From positions 248,001 to 312,000 of the forward strand of contig CAVPUH010000012.1 of NCBI GenBank assembly GCA_963708795.1: a DNA stretch of 64,000 nt, in the 5' to 3' direction. Each line of letters opens with the position of its first letter. Position 1 is the stretch's first letter. The stretch is from DAIQRJ01 sp963708795. Its GTDB lineage: Bacteria > Actinomycetota > Actinomycetes > Propionibacteriales > DAIQRJ01. Below the pieces are notes generated by a model. It did not search any database. It had not been told where the DNA came from and saw nothing but the letters and a program-made list of their open reading frames with translations. The translations under genes were made by a program, and so were the position numbers. This document shows, in pieces, positions 26,615-34,293 of the stretch.

Positions 26615-27322
26615 ATGGCCATCACCAAGGCACGCAAGGCCGCCGAAGCGGCGATCGACAAGAACGCGCTGTACAGCCCGACCGAGGCCGTCGCACTCGC
26701 GCGTGAGACCTCGACGACGAAGTTCGACGCCACCGTCGACGTCGCCGTCCGGCTCGGCGTCGACCCCCGCAAGAGCGACCAGATGGTGCGCGGCACCGTC
26801 AACCTCCCGCACGGCACGGGCAAGACCGCGCGCGTCCTGGTCTTCGCGACCGGCGACCGCGCCCAGGCCGCCCGCGACGCCGGTGCGGACTTCGTCGGCG
26901 AGGACGACCTCATCGAGCGCATCAGCGGCGGCTGGACCGACTTCGACGCCGTCGTCGCCACCCCCGAGCTCATGGGCAAGGTCGGCCGGCTCGGTCGCGT
27001 TCTCGGCCCGCGCGGCCTGATGCCGAACCCGCGCACCGGCACCGTCACGCCGGATGTGGCTCGCGCGGTGACCGAGATCAAGGGCGGCAAGATCGAGTTC
27101 CGGGTCGACCGGCACGCGAACCTGCACTTCATCGTGGGCAAGACGTCGTTCGGCCCCGAGCAGCTCCTGGAGAACTACCAGGCTGCCATCGAGGAGATCC
27201 AGCGCCTGAAGCCCTCCAGCGCCAAGGGCCGCTACGTCAAGAAGGTCACGCTGTCCACCACGATGGGCCCCGGCATCCAGATCGACCCGACCCGGGTCGA
27301 CGAGGGCGCGCCCGTCGCCTGA
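26615..27322 (+). CDS. rplA: 50S ribosomal protein L1
   Basis: A 235-residue protein of normal length with the family signature LGRVLGPRGLMPNPRTGT (about residues 127-144). It binds 23S rRNA at the L1 stalk and in many bacteria represses its own operon. The ribosome binding site GAGGAAGG precedes the ATG. A strong terminator follows 15 bases after the stop. Confidence 0.97.
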   Translation: MAITKARKAAEAAIDKNALYSPTEAVALARETSTTKFDATVDVAVRLGVDPRKSDQMVRGTVNLPHGTGKTARVLVFATGDRAQAARDAGADFVGEDDLIERISGGWTDFDAVVATPELMGKVGRLGRVLGPRGLMPNPRTGTVTPDVARAVTEIKGGKIEFRVDRHANLHFIVGKTSFGPEQLLENYQAAIEEIQRLKPSSAKGRYVKKVTLSTTMGPGIQIDPTRVDEGAPVA

Positions 27323-27337
27323 GCACGTTCGATCGTC

Positions 27338-27376
27338 AGCGGGGTCCGTCGCCGGAAGGCGCCGGGCCCCGCTTTT
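27338..27376 (+). terminator. Intrinsic terminator after rplA
   Basis: AGCGGGGTCCG (27338-27348) pairs with CGGGCCCCGCT (27363-27373). An inner CGCC/GGCG stem is capped by a GGAA tetraloop. A TTTT run ends the hairpin at 27373-27376. It ends the secE-nusG-rplKA transcript. Confidence 0.9.
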
Positions 27377-27419
27377 CGCGTCGGATCGAGGCGTGCGTGC
27401 GGCACCTAGACTCGGCGGC

Positions 27420-28179
27420 ATGACCTCTCCCCGCCTGGCCACGTCACCAGCTCGAAGGATCGCCCTCGCTGGTGCGACCGGCGCCTTCGCGTTGGCGCTC
27501 GCATCGTGCGGGACGCCGAGCGACCAGACCACGACGGCCGTGCCGGCCGCCGGCGGCGCCGTACCGGCCGCCGTGACTACCCCGAGCCCTGGCGCAGCCG
27601 TCGACACCCGGTCGCTCGTGATGCAGATCGGGATGGCCGCGTCGGCGGCGAAGACGGTGCACATCGACGGCACGGCCGGCGGCAAGCCCGTCAGCGGATC
27701 GGCCTCCTACGTCGGCGGAGTCGTACGCAGCGACGTCGTGATCGGTAAGACGCACGTCGTCACGATCGACCACACGGTGTACACGAAGACCGGGTCGGGC
27801 GCACTGGTCGAAGAAGAACGCGCAACCCGCCGCCGCGCCCGGTCTCGATCCCCGCGGCCTCCTCGGCAAGCTCGGCACGACGGTGCGCAACCTCGGCTCG
27901 ACGACTGTCGACGGCACCACCGCAACCCACTACCAGTCGAAGGTCACCATCGCGCAGGCGCAGGCCGCCGCCGACTCGGCCCGCGCCCGAGCGGCGCTCG
28001 AGAAGCTGGCCGGCAAGGGAGTGACCGGCTACACGGCCGACCTCTACGTCGGGCCGGGGTCCCTTCCGGTCAAGGCGACCGTCGACGTCGAAGGCGCGCC
28101 GGCCGGTCGGGGCGACGTCGCGGTGACGTTCTCGAAGTGGGGCGCTCCGACGACCATCACGGCACCGCACACCGGCTGA
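27420..28179 (+). pseudogene. LppX/LprAFG-like lipoprotein gene with apparent +1 frameshift
   Basis: From ATG at 27420 the product has a signal peptide ending in the lipobox LASC (Cys about residue 30), a Thr/Pro/Ala-rich linker, and the start of a beta-rich LppX/LprG-like domain (KTVHIDGTAGGKPVSGSASY). After about 27810 the frame turns Arg-rich. The +1 frame continues sensibly from WSKKNAQPAAAPGLDP through GKLGTTVRNLGSTTVDGTTA to TGA at 28179. Joining the two gives about 253 residues, the usual size. A real mutation and a base-calling error are both possible. It sits between rplA and rplJ, as mycobacterial lipoprotein genes sometimes do. Confidence 0.7.
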
Positions 28180-28239
28180 CCCGCGTTCCTGGCGCGTTGG
28201 CGGCGACCCCTGGCCGGCGGGCGACCGAACGTCAGCGAT

Positions 28240-28269
28240 TTGCCTGGCCGTCGGGCCAGCACGTACTCT
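28240..28269 (+). promoter_or_regulatory. Candidate rplJL promoter
   Basis: TTGCCT at 28240-28245 and TACTCT at 28264-28269 are separated by 18 bases. The region between the lipoprotein stop and rplJ (28180-28564, 385 bases) holds this promoter and the leader hairpin; I see no gene in it. Confidence 0.4.
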
Positions 28270-28417
28270 CGACGCTGCCGAAGACCGCTGGTCGTGCTGG
28301 TCTGCCCGTGAGGGTGGACGAGCATCGAAGGTCCCGAGAACAACCGGGTGGCCTGCGCAGGTGATACGAGAACGCCCGATCTGAACGTGCCGCACCTCGT
28401 TGCGGCCCGAGCATGTC

Positions 28418-28446
28418 AGCGCCCCGTGCCATCTGCACGGGGCGTT
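28418..28446 (+). promoter_or_regulatory. Hairpin in the rplJ leader, candidate attenuator
   Basis: A 12-bp stem (28418-28429 with 28435-28446, one G-T wobble) has the loop CATCT. It lies about 120 bases before the rplJ start and 150 bases after the putative promoter. Its position fits an L10-binding autoregulatory leader or an attenuator, but the kink-turn expected in an L10 leader was not established. Confidence 0.5.
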
Positions 28447-28564
28447 CTGTCGTTTCCGGGCCGGCTCGACCCGCTGGTGTCCAGTCCCAGAGGTCCTCGG
28501 CGCTCGCACGTTCCACTCGCAGCACCGCACCATCCACGAACAACCACGACGAGGAAGGAGACCC

Positions 28565-29215
28565 ATGGCGAACTCCATCAAGGAAGCCGCGGTCGCCGAG
28601 CTCGCGGACAGCTTCCGGAGCTCCAACGGAGCGGTCCTCACCGAGTACCGCGGCCTCACGGTCGCGCAGCTCAAAGAGCTGCGCCGGTCGCTGGGTGACC
28701 ACGCGACCTACGCCGTGGTGAAGAACACGCTGACCAAGATCGCGGCGGAGAACGCCGGGATCGACGGGCTCTCCGACCTTCTCGTCGGACCGTCCGCCGT
28801 CGCCTTCGTCACCGGTGACCCGGTCGAGGCGGCCAAGGGCCTGCGCGACTTCGCCAGGGCGAACCCCAGCCTGGTCATCAAGGGCGGCGTGCTGGAAGGC
28901 AAGCCCGTCACGGTGGACCAGATCAACAAGATGGCCGACCTCGAGTCGCGCGAGATCCTCCTGTCGAAGATGGCCGGAGCCCTCAACGCCTCGCTGGTCA
29001 ACGCGGTGACGCTGTTCGCAGCGCCGCTGTCGCAGGCCGCCCGCCTCATGGGTGCTCTGCAGGCCAAGCGCGTGGAGGACGGCGAGAGCCTGCCTGCCCC
29101 CGCCGACGAAGCACCTGTCGACGAGGCTCCCGCGGACGCGGCGCCGGCTGCGGCCGACGAAGCACCCGCCGCCGACGCGACCGACTCCACCGAGGCTTCC
29201 GAGTCCACGGACTGA
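28565..29215 (+). CDS. rplJ: 50S ribosomal protein L10
   Basis: A 216-residue protein with the core L10 domain (VLTEYRGLTVAQLKELRRSL near 24-43, VKNTLTKIA near 52-60) and an unusually long Ala/Asp/Glu/Pro-rich tail from about 172, common in actinobacteria. It anchors L7/L12 dimers on the ribosome. ATG at 28565 has an AAGGAG ribosome binding site. It is followed by rplL. Confidence 0.96.
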   Translation: MANSIKEAAVAELADSFRSSNGAVLTEYRGLTVAQLKELRRSLGDHATYAVVKNTLTKIAAENAGIDGLSDLLVGPSAVAFVTGDPVEAAKGLRDFARANPSLVIKGGVLEGKPVTVDQINKMADLESREILLSKMAGALNASLVNAVTLFAAPLSQAARLMGALQAKRVEDGESLPAPADEAPVDEAPADAAPAAADEAPAADATDSTEASESTD

Positions 29216-29311
29216 CGGCCTGCACGACGCTCGACCAGCACTGCCCGAACACACACCGACATCCCGCCCGCGTGATCGCGACGCGGGCGACACAGAAAGA
29301 GAGAGGTCACC

Positions 29312-29698
29312 ATGGCCAAGCTCGCCACCGCTGAGCTGCTCGACGCGTTCAAGGAGATGACTCTCCTCGAGCTCTCCGAGTTCGTGAAGGAATTCGAGAC
29401 CGCGTTCAACGTCACCGCCGCTGCCGCTGTGGCCGCCGCCCCCGCGGGTGCCGGTACCGCTGCTCCGGTCGAGGCCGAGGAGGAGAAGGACGAGTTCGAC
29501 GTCATCCTCACCGACATCGGCGCCAAGAAGATCCAGGTCATCAAGGAGGTGCGCACCATCACCAGCCTGGGCCTGAAGGAGGCCAAGGACCTGGTCGAGG
29601 CCGCGCCGAAGCCGGTGCTGGAGAAGGCGAACAAGGAGACGGCCGACAAGGCCAAGGAGGCCCTCGAGGCCGCCGGCGCCACCGTCACCGTTCAGTAG
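29312..29698 (+). CDS. rplL: 50S ribosomal protein L7/L12
   Basis: A 128-residue protein with the N-terminal dimerisation helix pair, an Ala-rich hinge (about 33-52), and a C-terminal factor-binding domain containing KIQVIKEVRTITSLGLKEAKDLVEAAP. It recruits translation GTPases. The AGAGAGAGG ribosome binding site is strong, as expected for a protein made in multiple copies. A terminator follows 40 bases later. Confidence 0.97.
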   Translation: MAKLATAELLDAFKEMTLLELSEFVKEFETAFNVTAAAAVAAAPAGAGTAAPVEAEEEKDEFDVILTDIGAKKIQVIKEVRTITSLGLKEAKDLVEAAPKPVLEKANKETADKAKEALEAAGATVTVQ

Positions 29699-29738
29699 TC
29701 ATCACCGACCGGTCGACGCCGGTCGAGCAACGCACTGC

Positions 29739-29770
29739 CGAGGGCGGTCCCCAGTCGGGGGCCGCCCTCG
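29739..29770 (+). terminator. Terminator after rplL
   Basis: A 14-bp stem (29739-29752 with 29757-29770, one G-T pair) with an AGTC loop. No T-run follows. It separates rplJL from the repeat array and the rpoB promoter. Confidence 0.75.
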
Positions 29771-29787
29771 CGGCGTACCCGGGGGAC

Positions 29788-30231
29788 GGAGTGGGCGCGT
29801 CGTCACGGAACACGCCGCGCGCCCGGGAGTTTGCGTCCAGTCGGGGCTCGCCCCGGGCCCGGGTGCGCGGAGTGGGCGTGTCGTCACGCAACACGCCGCG
29901 CGCCCGGGAGTTTGCGTCCAGTCGGGGCTCGCCTGCGAACCCGAGGCGCAGAGTGGGCGCGTCCTCACGCAACACGCCGCGCGCCCGGGGGTTTGCGTCC
30001 AGTCGAGCCTCGGGGCTGGGTCTGCCGCTTGGAGTGGGCGCGTCGTCACGGGACACGCCGGGTGCCCGGGGGTTTGCGTCCAGTCGGGGCTCGGGGCTGG
30101 GTCTGCCGCTTGGAGTGGGCGCGTCGTCACGCAACACGCCGCGCGCCCGGGGGTTTGCGTCCAGTCGGGGCTCGGGGCTGGCCCCGAACCGCACGGAGTG
30201 GGCGTGTCCTCCCGTAACACGCCGTGACACC
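29788..30231. repeat. Tandem array of 81-bp units between rplL and rpoB
   Basis: Units begin at 29788, 29869, 29950, 30031 and 30112 (spacings 81, 81, 81, 81; the fifth is 83 bases long), with a partial sixth from 30195. Each unit has a conserved core of about 63 bases, starting GGAGTGGGCG and ending near GTCCAGTCGGGGCTCG, and a variable tail of about 18 bases. The tail is nearly the same in units 3 and 4 and different in 1, 2 and 5. Within the core GGGCGCG can pair with CGCGCCC. Open frames cross it on both strands because 81 is divisible by three, but they lack start signals and conserved features, so I treat it as non-coding. Confidence 0.9.
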
Positions 30232-30520
30232 GTGCGGGAGCGACCACTCGAGCCGCATGTGGCGCGCCAGGACGTGCCGATGCTTGACGCCGGACCCAGC
30301 CGGGGTCATGCTTTCCGGGCCGGAGCACCCTGCGGGGCCGCCGGTGCAGGAGCAGGACCGGACGGTGGCGTCGAAGCAACATCCCGCGGCGGCAGACCGC
30401 ACACCACCTTCCGACGTCCGGCAGGCACGTCAGCGAGCGCAGAGCCGTGAGTTTCCCGGCCACCCTCGCAGGCTGCTGGCCGGCGCCCTGCGAAGGTCCG
30501 GCTGCGGCCGGACGTGGGGT

Positions 30521-30549
30521 TTGGCAAACCCTGCCCTGATGGCTATAGT
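30521..30549 (+). promoter_or_regulatory. rpoB promoter
   Basis: TTGGCA at 30521-30526 and TATAGT at 30544-30549 with a 17-base spacer give a strong sigma-A-type promoter. Transcription should start near 30556, leaving a leader of about 185 bases before rpoB. This separates rpoBC from rplJL. Confidence 0.78.
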
Positions 30550-30741
30550 TGCCCTTTGGTCTGCCCTGCCAACTCCTCGATAACCTGATCGCGTCGCTCG
30601 ACGCGTGCGCTGCGGTGCTCTCTGTGCCCGCCGGTGCACGCTCGATTGCCGCGCCCGGTGTCGGTTCGCCCGGGGCAGACCAGTCGCAGAACCGCCCTGG
30701 TCTCCTCGCCATGGTCGAGTCGAATGCCGGAAGGACCCCTC

Positions 30742-33700
30742 TTGGCCGCCTCGCGCACCGCAGCACGCACCACTTCCCGCCCCGCTGGCCCCGCCCGCGT
30801 TTCCTTCGCCAAGATCGCCGAACCCGTCGAGGTTCCCGATCTCCTGGCCCTCCAGGTCGACAGTTTCGACTGGTTGATGGGGAACGAGATCTGGCAGGAC
30901 CGCACCCAAGCCGCACTCGACGAGGGACGCACCGACGTCTCCACGAAGTCCGGCTTGGAGGAAATCTTCGAAGAGATCTCTCCGATCGAAGACTTCCAGG
31001 GCACCATGTCGCTCTCTTTCCGCGACCACCGCTTCGAACCACCGAAGAACTCGGTGGAGGAGTGCAAGGACCGCGACGTCACCTACGCCGCGCCTCTCTT
31101 CGTCACCGCGGAGTTCACGAACACCGAGACCGGTGAGATCAAGTCCCAGACCGTGTTCATGGGTGACTTCCCGCTCATGACGCCGGACGGGACGTTCATC
31201 ATCAACGGCACCGAGCGTGTCGTCGTCAGCCAGCTCGTCCGGTCCCCGGGCGTGTACTTCGAGCGCACCCCCGACAAGACGTCGGACAAGGACATCTTCA
31301 CCGCGAAGATGATCCCGAGCCGCGGTGCCTGGCTCGAGTTCGAGATCGACAAGCGCGACATGGTCGGCGTCCGCCTCGACCGCAAGCGCAAGCAGAACGT
31401 CACCGTCCTGCTGAAGGCGCTCGGCTGGTCCGACGCCAAGATCCTCGAGGAGTTCGGCGACTACGAGTCGATCCGGCTCACCCTCGAGAAGGACCACACC
31501 ACGACGCAGGACGACGCGCTGCTCGACATCTACCGCAAGCTGCGCCCTGGCGAGCCGCCCACGCGTGAGGCTGCGCAGACGTTGTTGTGGAACTACTACT
31601 TCAACCCGAAGCGCTACGACCTCGCGAAGGTCGGCCGGTACAAGCTCGACAAGAAGCTCGGTCTCGACACCGGTTCCGCCACCCGCGACGCGGTGAAGCG
31701 GTCCTCCGACGACGCCGAGGACCCGGAGTTCAACCCGCAGGTCCTCTTCATCGACGACATCGTGGCCACGATCCGCTACCTCGTCGCGTTGCACGACGGC
31801 CGCACCGAGCTGCCCCGTGAAGCCGGCGACACCCCGCTGAACGTCGAAGAAGACGACATCGACCACTTCGGCAACCGTCGTCTGCGCACGGTCGGCGAAC
31901 TCATCCAGAACCAGCTCCGCACCGGCCTCGCCCGGATGGAGCGGGTCGTCCGCGAGCGGATGACGACTCAGGACGTCGAGGCCATCACGCCGCAGACCCT
32001 GATCAACATCCGTCCCGTCGTGGCGGCGCTGAAGGAGTTCTTCGGCACCTCCCAGCTGAGCCAGTTCATGGACCAGCACAACCCGATCGCCGGGCTGACG
32101 CACAAGCGTCGTCTCTCGGCGTTGGGCCCGGGTGGACTCTCGCGCGACCGCGCCGGCATGGACGTCCGCGACGTGCACACCAGCCACTACGGCCGGATGT
32201 GCCCGATCGAGACGCCGGAAGGCCCGAACATCGGCCTGATCGGCTCGCTCGCCGCGTACGGCCGGGTCAACGCGTTCGGCTTCATCGAGACGCCGTACCG
32301 CAAGGTGATCGACGGCAAGGTGTCCGACACGATCAAGTACCTGACCGCCGACGAGGAGGACCACCTCGTCATCGCCCAGGCCAAGGCCGACCTCGGTCCG
32401 GACGGTGAGTTCCTCGAGGAGCGCGTCCTCGTCCGTACCCGCGACAGCGAGCTCGACTACGTCCCCGCGGACGCCGTCGACTACATGGACGTCTCACCGC
32501 GGCAGATGGTCTCCGTGGCCACCGCGATGATCCCGTTCCTCGAGCACGACGTCGCCAACCGGGCGCTCATGGGTTCCAACATGCAGCGTCAGGCGGTGCC
32601 GCTCATGCAGTCCGAGGCCCCGCTCGTCGGGACGGGCATGGAGTACCGCGCAGCGGTCGACGCCGGCGAGGTCGCCACGGCGCCCATGGCCGGCACGATC
32701 TCCGAGGTCTCCGCCGACCTGATCGAGATCGCCGGCGACGACGGAACCTACGAGACCATGCGTCTCACGAAGTTCCGCCGCAGCAACGCGGGCACCTGCA
32801 CGAACCACCTGCCCCTGGTCTACGAGGGCCAGCGGGTCGAGGTCGGCCAGGTCCTGGCCGACGGTCCGTGCACCGAGAACGGCGAGATGGCGCTCGGTCG
32901 CAACCTGCTCGCGGCGTTCATGCCGTGGGAGGGCCACAACTACGAAGACGCGATCATCCTGTCCCAGCGCGTCGTGCAGGAAGACCTCCTGACCTCGATC
33001 CACATCGAGAACTACGAGATCGACTCGCGCGACACCAAGCTGGGCCCCGAGGAAGTCACCCGCGACATCCCGAACGTCAGCGACGACATGCTCGCCGACC
33101 TCGACGAGCGCGGCATCATCCGGATCGGTGCGGAGGTCGTCGACGGCGACATCCTCGTCGGTCGTGTCACCCCCAAGGGTGAGACCGAGCTGACCCCCGA
33201 GGAGCGCCTCCTGCGCGCCATCTTCGGCGAGAAGGCCCGCGAGGTCCGCGACACGTCGCTGAAGGTGCCCCACGGTGAGTCGGGCACGGTCATCGGCGTC
33301 CGGGTCTTCGACTCCGAAGAGGGCGACGAGCTCCCGCCGGGGGTCAACCAGCTGGTGCGCGTGTACGTCGCGCAGAAGCGGAAGATCCAGAACGGCGACA
33401 AGCTCGCCGGTCGTCACGGCAACAAGGGCGTCATCGCGAAGATCCTGCCCATCGAGGACATGCCGTTCCTCGAGGACGGGACGCCGGTCGACATCATCCT
33501 CAACCCGCTCGGTGTGCCGGCCCGGATGAACGTGGGCCAGATCCTCGAGCTGCACCTCGGCTGGGTGGCGAAGTCGGGCTGGGACGTCGAGCAGATCGAC
33601 AGGCCCTGGGCCGACAGCCTCCGGTCGATCGGAGCCGACAAGGCGGAGCCGAACTCCAACGTGGCCACGCCGGTCTTCGACGGTGCCACCGAGGACGAGA

Positions 33701-34278
33701 TCATCGGCCTGCTCGGTGCGACGCTGCCCACCCGCGACGGCGTACGCCTGGTCGGTCCCGACGGCAAGGCCCCGCTCTACGACGGCCGGACCGGTGAGCC
33801 GTTCCCCGAGCCCGTCGCAGTCGGCTACATGTACATCCTGAAGCTGAACCACCTCGTGGACGACAAGATCCACGCACGCTCCACCGGCCCGTACTCGATG
33901 ATCACGCAGCAGCCGCTGGGTGGTAAGGCGCAGTTCGGTGGACAGCGGTTCGGCGAGATGGAGGTCTGGGCCATGGAGGCCTACGGCGCCGCCTATGCGC
34001 TGCAGGAACTCCTGACGATCAAGTCCGACGACATCCCCGGCCGCGTCAAGGTGTACGAGGCCATCGTCAAGGGCGAGAACATCCCCGAGCCGGGCATCCC
34101 CGAGTCCTTCAAGGTGCTCATCAAGGAGATGCAGGCGCTGTCGCTGAACATCGAGGTGCTCTCGGCCGACGGCCACACCGTCGAGTTGCGCGACAACGAA
34201 GAGGACGTCTTCCGGGCAGCGGAGGAGCTGGGCATCGACCTGGCCCGCCGCGAGCCCAGCAGCGTCGAAGAAGTTTGA
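30742..34278 (+). CDS. rpoB: DNA-directed RNA polymerase subunit beta
   Basis: A 1178-residue beta subunit. I chose TTG at 30742: GGAAGGA lies 6 bases upstream, and the start aligns with the mycobacterial TTG start and length; ATG at 30724 is an in-frame alternative without such a site. The product reaches VSFAKIAEPVEVPDLLALQ near the start. The rifampicin region is at about 434-459 (FFGTSQLSQFMDQHNP, then THKRRLSALG). Asp444, His454 and Ser459, the usual resistance positions, are wild type. It is followed after 15 bases by rpoC. Confidence 0.97.
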   Translation: MAASRTAARTTSRPAGPARVSFAKIAEPVEVPDLLALQVDSFDWLMGNEIWQDRTQAALDEGRTDVSTKSGLEEIFEEISPIEDFQGTMSLSFRDHRFEPPKNSVEECKDRDVTYAAPLFVTAEFTNTETGEIKSQTVFMGDFPLMTPDGTFIINGTERVVVSQLVRSPGVYFERTPDKTSDKDIFTAKMIPSRGAWLEFEIDKRDMVGVRLDRKRKQNVTVLLKALGWSDAKILEEFGDYESIRLTLEKDHTTTQDDALLDIYRKLRPGEPPTREAAQTLLWNYYFNPKRYDLAKVGRYKLDKKLGLDTGSATRDAVKRSSDDAEDPEFNPQVLFIDDIVATIRYLVALHDGRTELPREAGDTPLNVEEDDIDHFGNRRLRTVGELIQNQLRTGLARMERVVRERMTTQDVEAITPQTLINIRPVVAALKEFFGTSQLSQFMDQHNPIAGLTHKRRLSALGPGGLSRDRAGMDVRDVHTSHYGRMCPIETPEGPNIGLIGSLAAYGRVNAFGFIETPYRKVIDGKVSDTIKYLTADEEDHLVIAQAKADLGPDGEFLEERVLVRTRDSELDYVPADAVDYMDVSPRQMVSVATAMIPFLEHDVANRALMGSNMQRQAVPLMQSEAPLVGTGMEYRAAVDAGEVATAPMAGTISEVSADLIEIAGDDGTYETMRLTKFRRSNAGTCTNHLPLVYEGQRVEVGQVLADGPCTENGEMALGRNLLAAFMPWEGHNYEDAIILSQRVVQEDLLTSIHIENYEIDSRDTKLGPEEVTRDIPNVSDDMLADLDERGIIRIGAEVVDGDILVGRVTPKGETELTPEERLLRAIFGEKAREVRDTSLKVPHGESGTVIGVRVFDSEEGDELPPGVNQLVRVYVAQKRKIQNGDKLAGRHGNKGVIAKILPIEDMPFLEDGTPVDIILNPLGVPARMNVGQILELHLGWVAKSGWDVEQIDRPWADSLRSIGADKAEPNSNVATPVFDGATEDEIIGLLGATLPTRDGVRLVGPDGKAPLYDGRTGEPFPEPVAVGYMYILKLNHLVDDKIHARSTGPYSMITQQPLGGKAQFGGQRFGEMEVWAMEAYGAAYALQELLTIKSDDIPGRVKVYEAIVKGENIPEPGIPESFKVLIKEMQALSLNIEVLSADGHTVELRDNEEDVFRAAEELGIDLARREPSSVEEV

Positions 34279-34293
34279 GGAAGGTAGACAACG

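Larger units (their letters stand above)
29699..30741 (+). other. rplL-rpoB intergenic region
   Basis: This 1.04-kb stretch holds, in order, the rplL terminator, the 81-bp repeat array, about 290 bases with no recognisable feature (30232-30520), the rpoB promoter, and a leader of roughly 185 bases. I see no gene in it. Confidence 0.7.

Noticed and set aside
29788..30231. Repeat array as CRISPR or as a repeat-protein gene
   Set aside because: The repeats are about 63 bp with 18-bp variable parts, outside CRISPR ranges, and no cas gene is near. Open frames cross the array on both strands only because the unit is a multiple of three; the last unit is 83 bp, which breaks the frames, and no ribosome binding site or known fold is seen.
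31900..32130. Rifampicin resistance mutation in rpoB
   Set aside because: Asp444, His454 and Ser459 (the main resistance positions) are wild type; His446, Ile449 and Ala450 differ from M. tuberculosis but look like normal lineage variation.
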